Shown: one piece after another, positions 16,174 to 24,277 of the stretch
Numbering within the stretch: position 1 is the stretch's first letter
How the letters are laid out: the number at the start of each line of letters is the position of its first letter
Source of the DNA: Cytophagales bacterium
GTDB lineage: Bacteria > Bacteroidota > Bacteroidia > Cytophagales > CCMP332
Assembly (NCBI GenBank): GCA_028279065.1
Contig: JANQSY010000114.1
Coordinates: forward strand, 1 to 36,553
Reading direction: 5' to 3'
Length of the DNA stretch: 36,553 nucleotides
Position numbers and translations under genes: made by a program
The notes under the pieces: generated by a model
Told to the model about the DNA's origin: nothing
The model's database searches: none
What the model saw: the letters and a program-made list of their open reading frames with translations, nothing else

Positions 16174-16893
16174 ATGCACGTAAAGCCCTATTCCCAAAAG
16201 ACAGGTACTAAAAAAGATCAGGTGCGCGAGATGTTCGATAACATTTCGCCGACCTATGATTTCCTTAACCATTTTTTAAGCCTTGGCATAGACAAGCGCT
16301 GGCGAAAAAAAGCAATCGAGCGCCTTGCAAAAGGTAAACCATCTCTAATTCTTGACATTGCGACGGGTACGGGGGATTTTGCTATTGAGGCCCAAAGTAT
16401 TTCGCCTGAAAAAGTCATTGGGGTGGATATTTCTGAGGGTATGTTAAGGAGAGGAAGGGTGAAACTCAGAAAAAAAGGCCTTTTGGAGAAGATTGAGATG
16501 GTCTGTGCTGACAGTGAGAATCTTCCTTTCAATGACAATTATTTTGATGCGGCTATCGTTGCTTTTGGAGTTCGGAACTTTGAGAACCTGCTTAAGGGTT
16601 TAAGAGAGGTTAACAGGGTTTTGAAGCCTGGAAAAGATTTTTTGGTACTTGAATTTTCAAAACCTTCAGGATTGTTTAAGCTGATGTTCAATTTTTACTT
16701 CAAGTGGGTATTACCGATTCTGGGAAGGATCTTTTCCAGGGACACCAGAGCTTACTCTTACCTTCCGGAAAGTGTAAAACAGTTCCCCGATGGCAAGGAT
16801 TTTATGGATTATATGGCCCGGGCAGGATTTCAGCAAATAAAGGCCCAAAGGTTTACTTTTGGTGTGTGTACACTTTATTCGGGTAAAAAGTGA
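16174..16893 (+). CDS. ubiE: Demethylmenaquinone methyltransferase UbiE/MenG
   Basis: This is a 239-residue SAM-dependent methyltransferase that carries out the last step of menaquinone synthesis. Visible family motifs are FDNISPTYDFLNHFLSLGID (22-41), SAM-binding DIATGTGDFA (61-70), FDAAIVAFGVRNF and SYLPESVKQFPDG. Bacteroidota respire with menaquinone, so MenG is the likely activity. Its TGA overlaps the GTG start of porT (GTGA), a linkage seen in many Bacteroidota genomes. Upstream a TAATTTCG at 16150-16157 is one base off the promoter box. Confidence 0.95.
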   Translation: MHVKPYSQKTGTKKDQVREMFDNISPTYDFLNHFLSLGIDKRWRKKAIERLAKGKPSLILDIATGTGDFAIEAQSISPEKVIGVDISEGMLRRGRVKLRKKGLLEKIEMVCADSENLPFNDNYFDAAIVAFGVRNFENLLKGLREVNRVLKPGKDFLVLEFSKPSGLFKLMFNFYFKWVLPILGRIFSRDTRAYSYLPESVKQFPDGKDFMDYMARAGFQQIKAQRFTFGVCTLYSGKK

Positions 16894-17582
16894 AGCGATT
16901 TATTCTTTTGCTTCTGACCTTACTTCCCCTGGCGTTGAGTGCCCAACGCTATGGTTTTGAGCAGAATCTTCCCTATTATGATGAAAAATGGTTCAGACCA
17001 GGGTTTTTTGTGGCGATGAACTATGCCACCTACAGGATGGAGCACAGTCCTGATTTTTTCCAGCCCCAAAATCTGGACTCGGTAAAAGCTGCTAATACTG
17101 TGGGAAGTCCCGGGATCACTCTAGGATTCATTGCGAATTTCAGACTTCATGATCAGGTGGATATAAGATTCAATCCGGGAGTAAGTTTTTATCAAAGAGG
17201 GGTGGAATTGGACTTTGCCAATGGCGCAGTGGAGCAACAAAAAATTGAAAATACCTTTTTGGAGTTTCCGCTGCTGATCAAGGTTAGATCTCAACGGAGA
17301 AAAAACTGGAGGATCTATCTGGTAGGGGGAGCAAAATATTCCGTGGAAGTAGGCTCCAGGAGAAGGGAAAGAACTGAGGACCAACTGAGGACCACCTCGC
17401 CTGATTATGCCATTGAATTTGGATTTGGATTCGACTTCTATTTCGAGATGTTCAAATTCGCACCTGAAATTCGCTTTTCCCATGGGCTTGCAAACCTGCT
17501 GAATGATGACCCGAACATTTATGCGGAAAGCCTATTACATTTAAAGTCACAAACCGTGACTTTGTACTTGAACTTTGAGTAA
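16890..17582 (+). CDS. porT: Type IX secretion protein PorT/SprT family, outer-membrane beta barrel
   Basis: This is a 230-residue exported protein with a GTG start overlapping the ubiE stop. A signal peptide ends at LSAQ; the mature chain is a small barrel with alternating strands (GVSFYQRGVELDF, FLEFPLLIKVRSQRRKNWRIYLVGGAKYSVEV, FGFGFDFYFEMFKFAPEIRFSHGLANLL). The last of these, with PEIRFS, is typical of PorT. PorT is required for type IX secretion (gingipain export in Porphyromonas, gliding in Flavobacterium). Family membership is good from motif and from the ubiE linkage; PorT-like barrels of other function exist, so the secretion role is somewhat less certain. The stop is 2 bases before the GTG of the SDR gene. 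Confidence 0.87.
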   Translation: MKRFILLLLTLLPLALSAQRYGFEQNLPYYDEKWFRPGFFVAMNYATYRMEHSPDFFQPQNLDSVKAANTVGSPGITLGFIANFRLHDQVDIRFNPGVSFYQRGVELDFANGAVEQQKIENTFLEFPLLIKVRSQRRKNWRIYLVGGAKYSVEVGSRRRERTEDQLRTTSPDYAIEFGFGFDFYFEMFKFAPEIRFSHGLANLLNDDPNIYAESLLHLKSQTVTLYLNFE

Positions 17583-17584
17583 CC

Positions 17585-18343
17585 GTGCCTAGAACCGCAT
17601 TGATCACAGGGGCTAGCTCTGGGATAGGAAGAGCTATTGCAGTAAAGCTACATTCTCTTGGCTATGACCTGATCGTTTGTGCGAGGCGGAGAGAAAGGAT
17701 CGAAGCCTTGAAAGCCGAGCTGGGGGATGAACCCAGGATCCATTGCCTTTCTTTTGATGTCAGAGATAAGGAAAAGGTCTTTGAATCGATCAAAAGCCTT
17801 CCCTATGAATTCCAGCAGATCGATCTGTTGGTAAATAACGCGGGAAATGCTCATGGTCTTGATCCTATCCAAAGGGGAAAAGTTGAGGACTGGGAGGCGA
17901 TGATAGATATCAATGTCAAGGGTCTCCTCTATGTTACCAAAGCGATCCTTCCCGGAATGGTGGAGAGAAAGGATGGAATGATCATCAATATTGGATCTAT
18001 TGCCGGAAAGGAAGTTTACCCCATGGGCAATGTCTATTCAGCTTCAAAGTTCGCGGTGGATGCCCTGAACCAGGGAATGAGGTTGGATCTTCATGCTGAG
18101 GGAATAAGGGTTTCCAGCATCAACCCAGGCCTGGTTGAAACGGAATTCAGTCAGGTTCGTTTTAAAGGGGATAAAGAAAAAGCGGAAAAAGTCTATAAGG
18201 GTTACAAACCATTGGACCCTGAAGATGTCGCTGAGATCCTTGAGTTCATGGTTACCAGGCCTAAGCATGTAAATCTTGCGGATATTTTGGTCCTTCCTAC
18301 TGATCAGGCAAGCAGTACCATTGTCAATAAAAAAACTGAATGA
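17585..18343 (+). CDS. Short-chain dehydrogenase/reductase (YdfG-like)
   Basis: This is a 252-residue NAD(P)-dependent oxidoreductase. The cofactor motif GASSGIG is at 9-15, CARRRERI follows the second strand and suggests NADPH preference, NNAG is in LLVNNAGNAHG, and the catalytic YSASK holds Y151 and K155 after the usual Ser in INIGSIAG. The start is GTG, 2 bases after porT. It belongs to the YdfG/serine-3-dehydrogenase type by similarity of the N- and C-terminal segments; the physiological substrate is not known. Its TGA overlaps the ATG of the next gene (ATGA). Confidence 0.92.
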   Translation: MPRTALITGASSGIGRAIAVKLHSLGYDLIVCARRRERIEALKAELGDEPRIHCLSFDVRDKEKVFESIKSLPYEFQQIDLLVNNAGNAHGLDPIQRGKVEDWEAMIDINVKGLLYVTKAILPGMVERKDGMIINIGSIAGKEVYPMGNVYSASKFAVDALNQGMRLDLHAEGIRVSSINPGLVETEFSQVRFKGDKEKAEKVYKGYKPLDPEDVAEILEFMVTRPKHVNLADILVLPTDQASSTIVNKKTE

Positions 18344-20262
18344 GTTGGAGAAAGAACATATTATTTGGAGCAAGCAGTCTTCTGTTTTTGTCAATTGTCT
18401 TTTTCTTCCAGTTCTGTGAGGAAAAGAAGGAAAAACCCAAAAGCATTGATCCTGAGATCGTTGCTCAAGGAGGAGAATATTTCAGATCAAGGGAGATCAA
18501 GGATCATGATTTTGTCGGATCAAGAGCTTGTGGGGATTGCCATTTTGCCATCTATGAGTCCTATTTAAAAACAGGGAAAGGAAGAGCTTTCCATCAACCT
18601 TTTAAGAATGATTCGCTTGTTGATTTTTCCGATATCCATGTCTATGATGAATATTCAGATTTCCACTATACGGGCTTTTGGGATGACGATTTCTTCTATG
18701 TAAATGAGTACCGGTTAAGGGGTACTGACACGGTTCATTCGCTTACCAGGAGGGTGGATTTTGTTATCGGATCCGGTAATCAGACCAGATCATTCCTCTA
18801 TCAGAAGAACGGTTATCTATTTGAGATCCCTATCACTTGGTATGTGAACAAGGAGATCTGGGATCTCAGCCCAGGATATGAAGAGGGAGCAAATACAAGG
18901 TTTGACAGGGCCATGGGTCTTCAATGCATCAATTGCCATAACTCCGGTTTCCAATTTGAGGCTAATTCGCTCAATTTATTTCATGACCTCGGCCTGGAAG
19001 GCATAGGTTGTGAAAAATGTCATGGCCCAGGAGGAAAGCATGTTATGGAAATGGAAAAACCTAAGACCGAGCAGTCCGGCGATTCCGAGATCGTTAATCC
19101 TGCCAAACTTCCTTTAAGCCTTCGTTTTGACGTATGCCGCCAATGCCATTTGGAAGGTGTGACTGTAGAAAAAGCCGGAAAGCATTTTGTTAATTTCTTG
19201 CCTGGAGAGGCGCTCAACGATTATTGGGAGGTCTTTGTGCCTCTCTCCGAAGAATCCAACAACTTTGGTTTTGCTTCCCATGTAGAGAGATTGCAACAAA
19301 GTCAATGCTTCCTGAACTCCGATGGCAGGATGAACTGCACGACCTGCCACGACCCCCATAAACCCTTGCCCAAGAACAAAGCGGTCTTCTATCAGGAAAA
19401 ATGTCTCAGCTGTCATGAGATGGAGGATTGTGGGGAAGAACATTTCTCAAGGGAGGAGGCAGGTGATAATTGCACCAGTTGCCATATGCCTACCGGTGGG
19501 ACAACAGATATTCCACATGTATTTTCAACCGACCACCATATCAGGGTTGTAAAAGATGATAGCAGGGGTGAGCAGGGAGAAGAGGGAATTAAGGAATTCG
19601 CAATTTTTTCTTCATCAGAGGCAAATTTCAGGGATAAGGTTATGGTCAATTTGGAATATTATGAAAAGTTCAAGCAGGAACCAGCTTACCTTGAAAGAGT
19701 GGCCCAATATGTGGATTCTATCGAATGGAGTGCAAGGCTCAAGTACTATTACCTGAGCAATGAGGAAAAGATCCCTCCTCAGGATATTCAGATGAAACCT
19801 TCAGAGATCAATGACCCATATTCCGCATTTTATGTTGCCGAATTGAGAAAGAGAAGCCAATTGAACGGTATTCCATATTTCAAAAGGGCGAGGGAATTGG
19901 CACCCCACAACATTGAGTTCGTCTATCGCCTGGGGCTTGAGCATATGAATGGCAACCACTGGGATAAGGCCAAAGCCTTATTTGAGGAGGTGTTGAACAA
20001 GATCCCATGGCATGAAAAGGCATTGGTGAATTATGGATTTATCCTTCAGGGAGAGGGACATTTTGAGACAGCCCTGCATATCACTCAACGGGCGATCGAC
20101 AATAACCCAAATTATCTGTTGGCAAGAGAAAACAAGGTCAACATCCTTTTGAACCTTGATCGGAGGTTGGAAGCAAAAGCCGAGCTTGATATTCTGATCG
20201 AAATGGCCCCTGACAATGCTCAATATCAAGCACTTAGGAATAGCCTGCTTGAAGCAAGCTGA
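18340..20262 (+). CDS. Heptahaem c-type cytochrome lipoprotein with C-terminal TPR
   Basis: This is a 640-residue exported protein. The N-terminal hydrophobic segment ends in FFFQFC (C26), a possible lipidation site. Seven CxxCH haem sites start at residues 64 (CGDCH), 196 (CINCH), 224 (CEKCH), 266 (CRQCH), 333 (CTTCH), 355 (CLSCH) and 378 (CTSCH). The first part resembles cytochrome c554-type multihaem proteins and the gap between sites 1 and 2 is long. Residues ~505-635 are TPR helices (PHNIEFVYRLGLEHMNGNHWDKAKALFEEVL). It may carry electrons across the periplasm or to the surface; the partners are unknown. It is coupled to the SDR gene by ATGA. Confidence 0.87.
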   Translation: MSWRKNILFGASSLLFLSIVFFFQFCEEKKEKPKSIDPEIVAQGGEYFRSREIKDHDFVGSRACGDCHFAIYESYLKTGKGRAFHQPFKNDSLVDFSDIHVYDEYSDFHYTGFWDDDFFYVNEYRLRGTDTVHSLTRRVDFVIGSGNQTRSFLYQKNGYLFEIPITWYVNKEIWDLSPGYEEGANTRFDRAMGLQCINCHNSGFQFEANSLNLFHDLGLEGIGCEKCHGPGGKHVMEMEKPKTEQSGDSEIVNPAKLPLSLRFDVCRQCHLEGVTVEKAGKHFVNFLPGEALNDYWEVFVPLSEESNNFGFASHVERLQQSQCFLNSDGRMNCTTCHDPHKPLPKNKAVFYQEKCLSCHEMEDCGEEHFSREEAGDNCTSCHMPTGGTTDIPHVFSTDHHIRVVKDDSRGEQGEEGIKEFAIFSSSEANFRDKVMVNLEYYEKFKQEPAYLERVAQYVDSIEWSARLKYYYLSNEEKIPPQDIQMKPSEINDPYSAFYVAELRKRSQLNGIPYFKRARELAPHNIEFVYRLGLEHMNGNHWDKAKALFEEVLNKIPWHEKALVNYGFILQGEGHFETALHITQRAIDNNPNYLLARENKVNILLNLDRRLEAKAELDILIEMAPDNAQYQALRNSLLEAS

Positions 20263-20273
20263 CTTAAAGTAAT

Positions 20274-20320
20274 GAGTTTGAAGTTCGGAGTTTGAAATCC
20301 ATAATCCAAAATCCATAATC
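20274..20320. repeat. Short 14-base-period direct repeats
   Basis: GAGTTTGAA occurs at 20274-20282 and 20288-20296, and ATCCATAATC at 20297-20306 and 20311-20320. Both pairs are spaced by exactly 14 bases. This is low-complexity A/T-rich intergenic sequence of a kind often scattered in Bacteroidota genomes. It fills most of the 61-base convergent gap between the cytochrome gene and the hydrolase gene, where no hairpin terminator is seen. Confidence 0.6.
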
Positions 20321-20323
20321 ATA

Positions 20324-20971
20324 TCAGGTTTTCCAGATCAAAGCCCTAAGTACCTCAACATCCACCTTGTGACCACCCTCGTAGACCTGCCAATCCAGGT
20401 TTTTAACGTTTGAAACCATTTCCTTTAGTTTCCTTAATTCATCGGATGGGAAAAACTCGTCCTGATCCCCGATAAAGATCCTTACAGGTTTTTCATTTCT
20501 GAAGTTCTCCAGATGCTGGTCCTGGAGGTCAGGGGGAAAGCGACATCCCCAGAGAATAAGCTCGTCAACCTTTTCAGCGTTTTGATCCGCCCAACGGGCA
20601 ATGGTTGCTCCACCCTGGGAAAACCCGAATCCCACCCTTTTTACACCTTCACTCAATAGGCCTTTAGATCCGAGCTCATTCCAAACCGAGCTGATATACT
20701 CATTCTGATTCCTGATATCAAGTAATCGATATAACCGGGTCATCCAGGAACCGACTACCCTTCCGGCATGGCCCCTATGGTAGAACCTGGAAATGGATTC
20801 GGGGAAAACCAACAAGCTATTGCTCAGATCTATCCCTTTGAATTCCTCGAGGAATTCTGCGGCCGTTTGACCGTAACCGTGGCAACAGACCCAGACCTGT
20901 TTTGGGTTGTCCATGTTTCCCAAGCAATGAACCGGTTGGGCACTGGTAAATTCTACTTCAAATGAATTCAA
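20324..20971 (-). CDS. Alpha/beta hydrolase, phospholipase/carboxylesterase type
   Basis: This is a 215-residue cytoplasmic alpha/beta hydrolase without a signal peptide. The triad is readable: nucleophile S118 in GFGFSQGG, an Asp at 169 or 171 in IGDQDEFF, and H201 in EGGHKVD. The oxyanion region CCHGYGQTAAEF (29-40) is like that of the carboxylesterase/phospholipase family (YpfH/EstB relatives). It is the last gene of a tight unit with cheR and cheB, its ATG overlapping the cheB TGA by 4 bases. The substrate is not known. Confidence 0.87.
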   Translation of the reverse strand: MNSFEVEFTSAQPVHCLGNMDNPKQVWVCCHGYGQTAAEFLEEFKGIDLSNSLLVFPESISRFYHRGHAGRVVGSWMTRLYRLLDIRNQNEYISSVWNELGSKGLLSEGVKRVGFGFSQGGATIARWADQNAEKVDELILWGCRFPPDLQDQHLENFRNEKPVRIFIGDQDEFFPSDELRKLKEMVSNVKNLDWQVYEGGHKVDVEVLRALIWKT

Positions 20972-21555
20972 ACCTGGAGAGTATTTCCGAACAGGTCGAT
21001 GATTTCGCCTGAGGTCAGGATAGCATCCAGCTTTGTCTTTTCTTTCGCTGCCTTAGGCATGGTATCGATAAGACAATCCTTGGGTTCCTGAATAATGGCT
21101 ATACCTCCATGAGCTTTGACCTTGCTCAGCCCGATGGCCCCATCTTCGTTTGCGCCGGATAATAATATTCCTGTAAGGCTTTCTTCCATGGCCTCGGCAG
21201 CGGATTCAAAAGCCAGGTCGATACTTGGTTTTGAAAAATAGGGTGCCGGCTCAGTAGAAATATTGAATCGATGATCCTTGTTGATCAGCAGGTTTCCACT
21301 TGAGGGTGCCAGATAGATCTTTCTCTTTTCAAGCTTCTCACCTTCTACAGGTTCATGCAGATCGTGAGGACAATTATGAGAAAAGACATGGAGCAATTTG
21401 TCATTGCCTTTCCTTGGCCTGTGCAAGGCCAGTATCATGGTGTTGAAATCAAAGGACTCCAGTCTTTCAAGGATCTTGATAATGGTCTTAAAACTGCCGG
21501 CCGAACCACCGATTATTATATTCCTGTTCTCTATCAATTTCCTTAATCCATCCAT
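20968..21555 (-). CDS. cheB: CheB-type protein-glutamate methylesterase, without receiver domain
   Basis: This is the 195-residue catalytic CheB domain. The triad residues fit the family spacing: S18 in GGSAGS, H45 in ALHRPRKG, D138 in SGANEDGA (usual form GMGxDGA). The N-terminal receiver domain that controls classical CheB is absent, so regulation must be different. It reverses methylation made by CheR on glutamates of receptor-like proteins. Its ATG overlaps the CheR stop by one base, and it overlaps the hydrolase gene by 4. No methyl-accepting receptor, CheA, CheW or CheY is in the window. Confidence 0.9.
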   Translation of the reverse strand: MDGLRKLIENRNIIIGGSAGSFKTIIKILERLESFDFNTMILALHRPRKGNDKLLHVFSHNCPHDLHEPVEGEKLEKRKIYLAPSSGNLLINKDHRFNISTEPAPYFSKPSIDLAFESAAEAMEESLTGILLSGANEDGAIGLSKVKAHGGIAIIQEPKDCLIDTMPKAAKEKTKLDAILTSGEIIDLFGNTLQV

Positions 21556-22370
21556 CAGAGTGGTTTTTGATAGATCTTGTTTGACTGATCGATGGTCTTG
21601 AATCTGTGGGACGCTTCAACCCACATAAGGCTTTCTTTGGTGCCAATGCACAAGTATCCCCCAGGGAAAAGAGAATCATAAAGCTTTTGCAAAACCTGGG
21701 TTTGAAGGTTTTGATTGAAATAGATCAAAACATTGCGACAAAGCACCAAATGGTATTTGGACCTGGGTTCATCTTTGACGAGGTCGAAGATCTCAAACTG
21801 GACATTTTCCAACAGGGACCGATCCATAGTGGCATTATTTCCCTTCTTCACATAGTACTTCAAAAGCTCTTCCTGACCTTCAGCGGCATAGTAGTTTTTA
21901 GTATTCAGCTCCATTTTGCTCATGGCGTATTGACCTTCCAGGGCTGAGTTGATAATGGTTTGATCGATATCTGCGGCATGGATCTCAGAGCTCTCATAAT
22001 ACCCCAATTCCTTTAGGAGAATTGCCATAGAGAAAACCTCTTCTCCGGAAGAACATCCGGCATGCCAAATGGAGATCTTTTCTGTCTTTTTTTGAAGTTC
22101 GGGAAGGACCTTGCGCCTTAATTTGACCCATGCCTCGGGTTCCCTGAACATTTCCGTAGTATTTACGGTGATCTGATCGAGCAATTCCTGTTTGATCCAT
22201 TCGTCTGCCTTGATCATTTCGACCAGGTCGTCGACGGAAGGGATCTTTTTCAAGTCCAGCAGCCGCTGGATCCTTCTCCGAAGGGAAGAGATCGCATAAT
22301 CCCGGAAATCCCATCCGTAGATTTCCATTATGGTCTTGGTTAGATTTTCCAGTTCCCTCTCTTTGATCAT
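21555..22370 (-). CDS. cheR: CheR-type protein-glutamate O-methyltransferase
   Basis: This is a 271-residue SAM-dependent methyltransferase. The N-terminal all-helical domain (~1-70, with the basic stretch SLRRRIQRLLDLKKI) precedes the SAM domain with ITVNTTEMFREP, HAGCSSGEE (103-111) and LCRNVLIYFN. The length is normal for CheR. It is the first gene of the cheR-cheB-hydrolase unit. In Bacteroidota stand-alone CheR/CheB pairs often serve sensor kinases rather than flagellar chemotaxis; this is inference. No perfect promoter box is seen in the 102-base divergent gap to the dehydrogenase gene. Confidence 0.92.
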   Translation of the reverse strand: MIKERELENLTKTIMEIYGWDFRDYAISSLRRRIQRLLDLKKIPSVDDLVEMIKADEWIKQELLDQITVNTTEMFREPEAWVKLRRKVLPELQKKTEKISIWHAGCSSGEEVFSMAILLKELGYYESSEIHAADIDQTIINSALEGQYAMSKMELNTKNYYAAEGQEELLKYYVKKGNNATMDRSLLENVQFEIFDLVKDEPRSKYHLVLCRNVLIYFNQNLQTQVLQKLYDSLFPGGYLCIGTKESLMWVEASHRFKTIDQSNKIYQKPL

Positions 22371-22472
22371 TTATCAAGAAATCTTTTGGAAGGAATGAAA
22401 GCTTTTTATTGGTTTACGGCTTTTTACTCCCATTGTTTTCAATAATCAGAACTTTTATCCAATAATTCTCCC

Positions 22473-23822
22473 ATGAAGCAGATTTTTTTGATCGGTGCAG
22501 GAAGGTCTTCCAACTACCTGATCAACTTCCTATTGAACGAGGCGGAGGCACATGATCTACAGCTTCTGGTAGGCGATATGGATCGTGGATTAGCGGAATC
22601 AAAGATCAAGGATCACCCTCATGGAAAAGCCATCCAATTTGATATCCAGGATGAAGAACAAGCAGGAAAATTGATCGAGGGGACTGATCTGGTGATCTCA
22701 ATGCTTCCGGCCAAGTTTCATTCTGTTGTTGGGAAGATCTGCCTCGAAAAGGGAAAAAACCTCCTTACAGCCAGCTATAATACCCCCGAGATGATGGAAC
22801 TGGACAATGGAGCAAGGGATAAGGGAATACTGTTTTTGATGGAAATGGGACTTGATCCGGGAATTGATCATATGTCTGCCATGAAGGTATTGGATGAATT
22901 AAATGAACAGGGCTATGTGATCCATGCATTTGAGACCTTTACCGGAGGCCTTTTGGCACCTCATGACAATGACAACCCCTGGGATTACAAATTCACATGG
23001 AATCCAAGGAATGTAGTCACCGCAGGACAAGGCATTGTGAAATTCGTTCAGGAAGGAAGATTCAAGTACATCCCCTATTACCGGCTTTTCAGAAGGACTG
23101 AAAGGATCTTTATTCCCGGACATGGATATTTCGAAGGGTATGCCAATAGGGACAGCCTGAAATACCGGGAGATCTATAAGTTGGAAGATGTGAAAACCCT
23201 GTATCGGGGGACATTGAGGAGGCCTGGATTTTCAAGGGCTTGGAACAATTTGATTCAGCTTGGGGCCACCGACGATGAATACCAAATGGAGGGAGTAGGG
23301 GACATGACCCATCGCGAGTTTACCAATTCATTTTTGCCCTTTAACCCTAACGATTCCGTAGAGCTGAAACTGGCCCATTATCTGAATCTGGATATGGAAG
23401 GTGAAGAAATGTATATGCTCCAATGGTTGGGTCTTTTCGATGATACTTTGGTCGGTATTGATGAAGGAAGTCCCGCTGTGGTCCTTGAGCATATCCTTAA
23501 GAAGAAATGGACCATGACACCGGAGGACAGGGATATGATCATCATGTTCCATAAGTTCATATACCATGAAAAGGGAAATCCGGAAGAAACAAAGGAATTG
23601 AATTCCCACATGGTAGTACTCGGGGAGGATGATGTGAATACTTCTATGGCTAAGACTGTAGGATTACCCTTGGCGGTTGCAGCTAAGTTGATCCTGCAAG
23701 AAAAAATAGATGCCAAGGGAGTTTGTCTCCCGATAACCAGGGAGATCTATAAGCCTGTGCTGGAAGAACTGGAGAAGGTAGGTATCAGCTTCCACGAAAG
23801 GAAGATCGTGGAGGAGGATTAA
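22473..23822 (+). CDS. Saccharopine dehydrogenase-like (glutamate-forming) protein
   Basis: This is a 449-residue cytoplasmic oxidoreductase. The N-terminal Rossmann motif GAGRSSNYL (8-16) and the middle segment (MEMGLDPGIDHMSAM, TFTGGLLAPHDNDNPWDYKFTWNPRNVV) match saccharopine reductase/dehydrogenase (LYS9-type) and related carboxynorspermidine dehydrogenase-like proteins. Family length is normal. The typical role would be in the aminoadipate route of lysine breakdown; no other gene of that route is here. It faces rnhA, the two stops sharing the bases TTAA. Confidence 0.88.
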   Translation: MKQIFLIGAGRSSNYLINFLLNEAEAHDLQLLVGDMDRGLAESKIKDHPHGKAIQFDIQDEEQAGKLIEGTDLVISMLPAKFHSVVGKICLEKGKNLLTASYNTPEMMELDNGARDKGILFLMEMGLDPGIDHMSAMKVLDELNEQGYVIHAFETFTGGLLAPHDNDNPWDYKFTWNPRNVVTAGQGIVKFVQEGRFKYIPYYRLFRRTERIFIPGHGYFEGYANRDSLKYREIYKLEDVKTLYRGTLRRPGFSRAWNNLIQLGATDDEYQMEGVGDMTHREFTNSFLPFNPNDSVELKLAHYLNLDMEGEEMYMLQWLGLFDDTLVGIDEGSPAVVLEHILKKKWTMTPEDRDMIIMFHKFIYHEKGNPEETKELNSHMVVLGEDDVNTSMAKTVGLPLAVAAKLILQEKIDAKGVCLPITREIYKPVLEELEKVGISFHERKIVEED

Positions 23823-24277
23823 TCCTGTTCTTCGTAACCCTTATCCACCCATAGCGGACCATTATCCGCGATATCCACTGCCAGCCTGTCGCAACGTTCA
23901 TTTTCTGGATGTCCTGCATGACCCTTTACCCAGATAAAATTTAGCTTGAAGTGCTTCTCAAGCTCAAGGAATCTTTTCCATAGATCCGGGTTCTTCTTCT
24001 TTTTGAAATCCTTTTTTTCCCAGTCAAAGACCCAGCCCTTATTATATGCTTCGACCACATATTTTGAATCGGAGTAGATCTTAAGATTGAGCCCTTTGAT
24101 CTTTAATGCCTCCAGGGCCATGATCACCGCTCTGAGTTCCATTCTGTTATTTGTGGTCAGCCGATATCCTTCCGCCAGCTCCTTTTCTCTTTTTCCCGAT
24201 CTCAGAATTGCAGCCGCACCACCCGGACCTGGGTTTCCCTTGGCTGATCCATCTGTGAAGATCTCAACGGTTTGCAT
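23819..24277 (-). CDS. rnhA: Ribonuclease HI
   Basis: This enzyme degrades RNA in RNA-DNA hybrids. It has 152 residues from the ATG at 24277, chosen because MQTVEIFTDGSAKGNPG is the usual start; an upstream in-frame ATG (24307) would add ten residues and lie deep in aroQ. The metal and catalytic residues D9, E47 (NNRMEL), D70 (SDSKYVVEA), H120 and D130 (VKGHAGHPENERCD) are all present. It overlaps the end of aroQ by 14 bases in another frame, so it is probably co-transcribed with it. Confidence 0.95.
   Translation of the reverse strand: MQTVEIFTDGSAKGNPGPGGAAAILRSGKREKELAEGYRLTTNNRMELRAVIMALEALKIKGLNLKIYSDSKYVVEAYNKGWVFDWEKKDFKKKKNPDLWKRFLELEKHFKLNFIWVKGHAGHPENERCDRLAVDIADNGPLWVDKGYEEQD

Noticed and set aside
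20263-20323. CRISPR-like array from the short repeats
   Set aside because: Repeats are only 9-10 bases at a 14-base period, with no spacers and no cas genes.
22406-22465. Inverted repeat TTATTGG/CCAATAA in the cheR/dehydrogenase gap
   Set aside because: Same 7-mer as a stem in the small RNA candidate, but the 46-base spacer and lack of any other shared sequence make chance likely.
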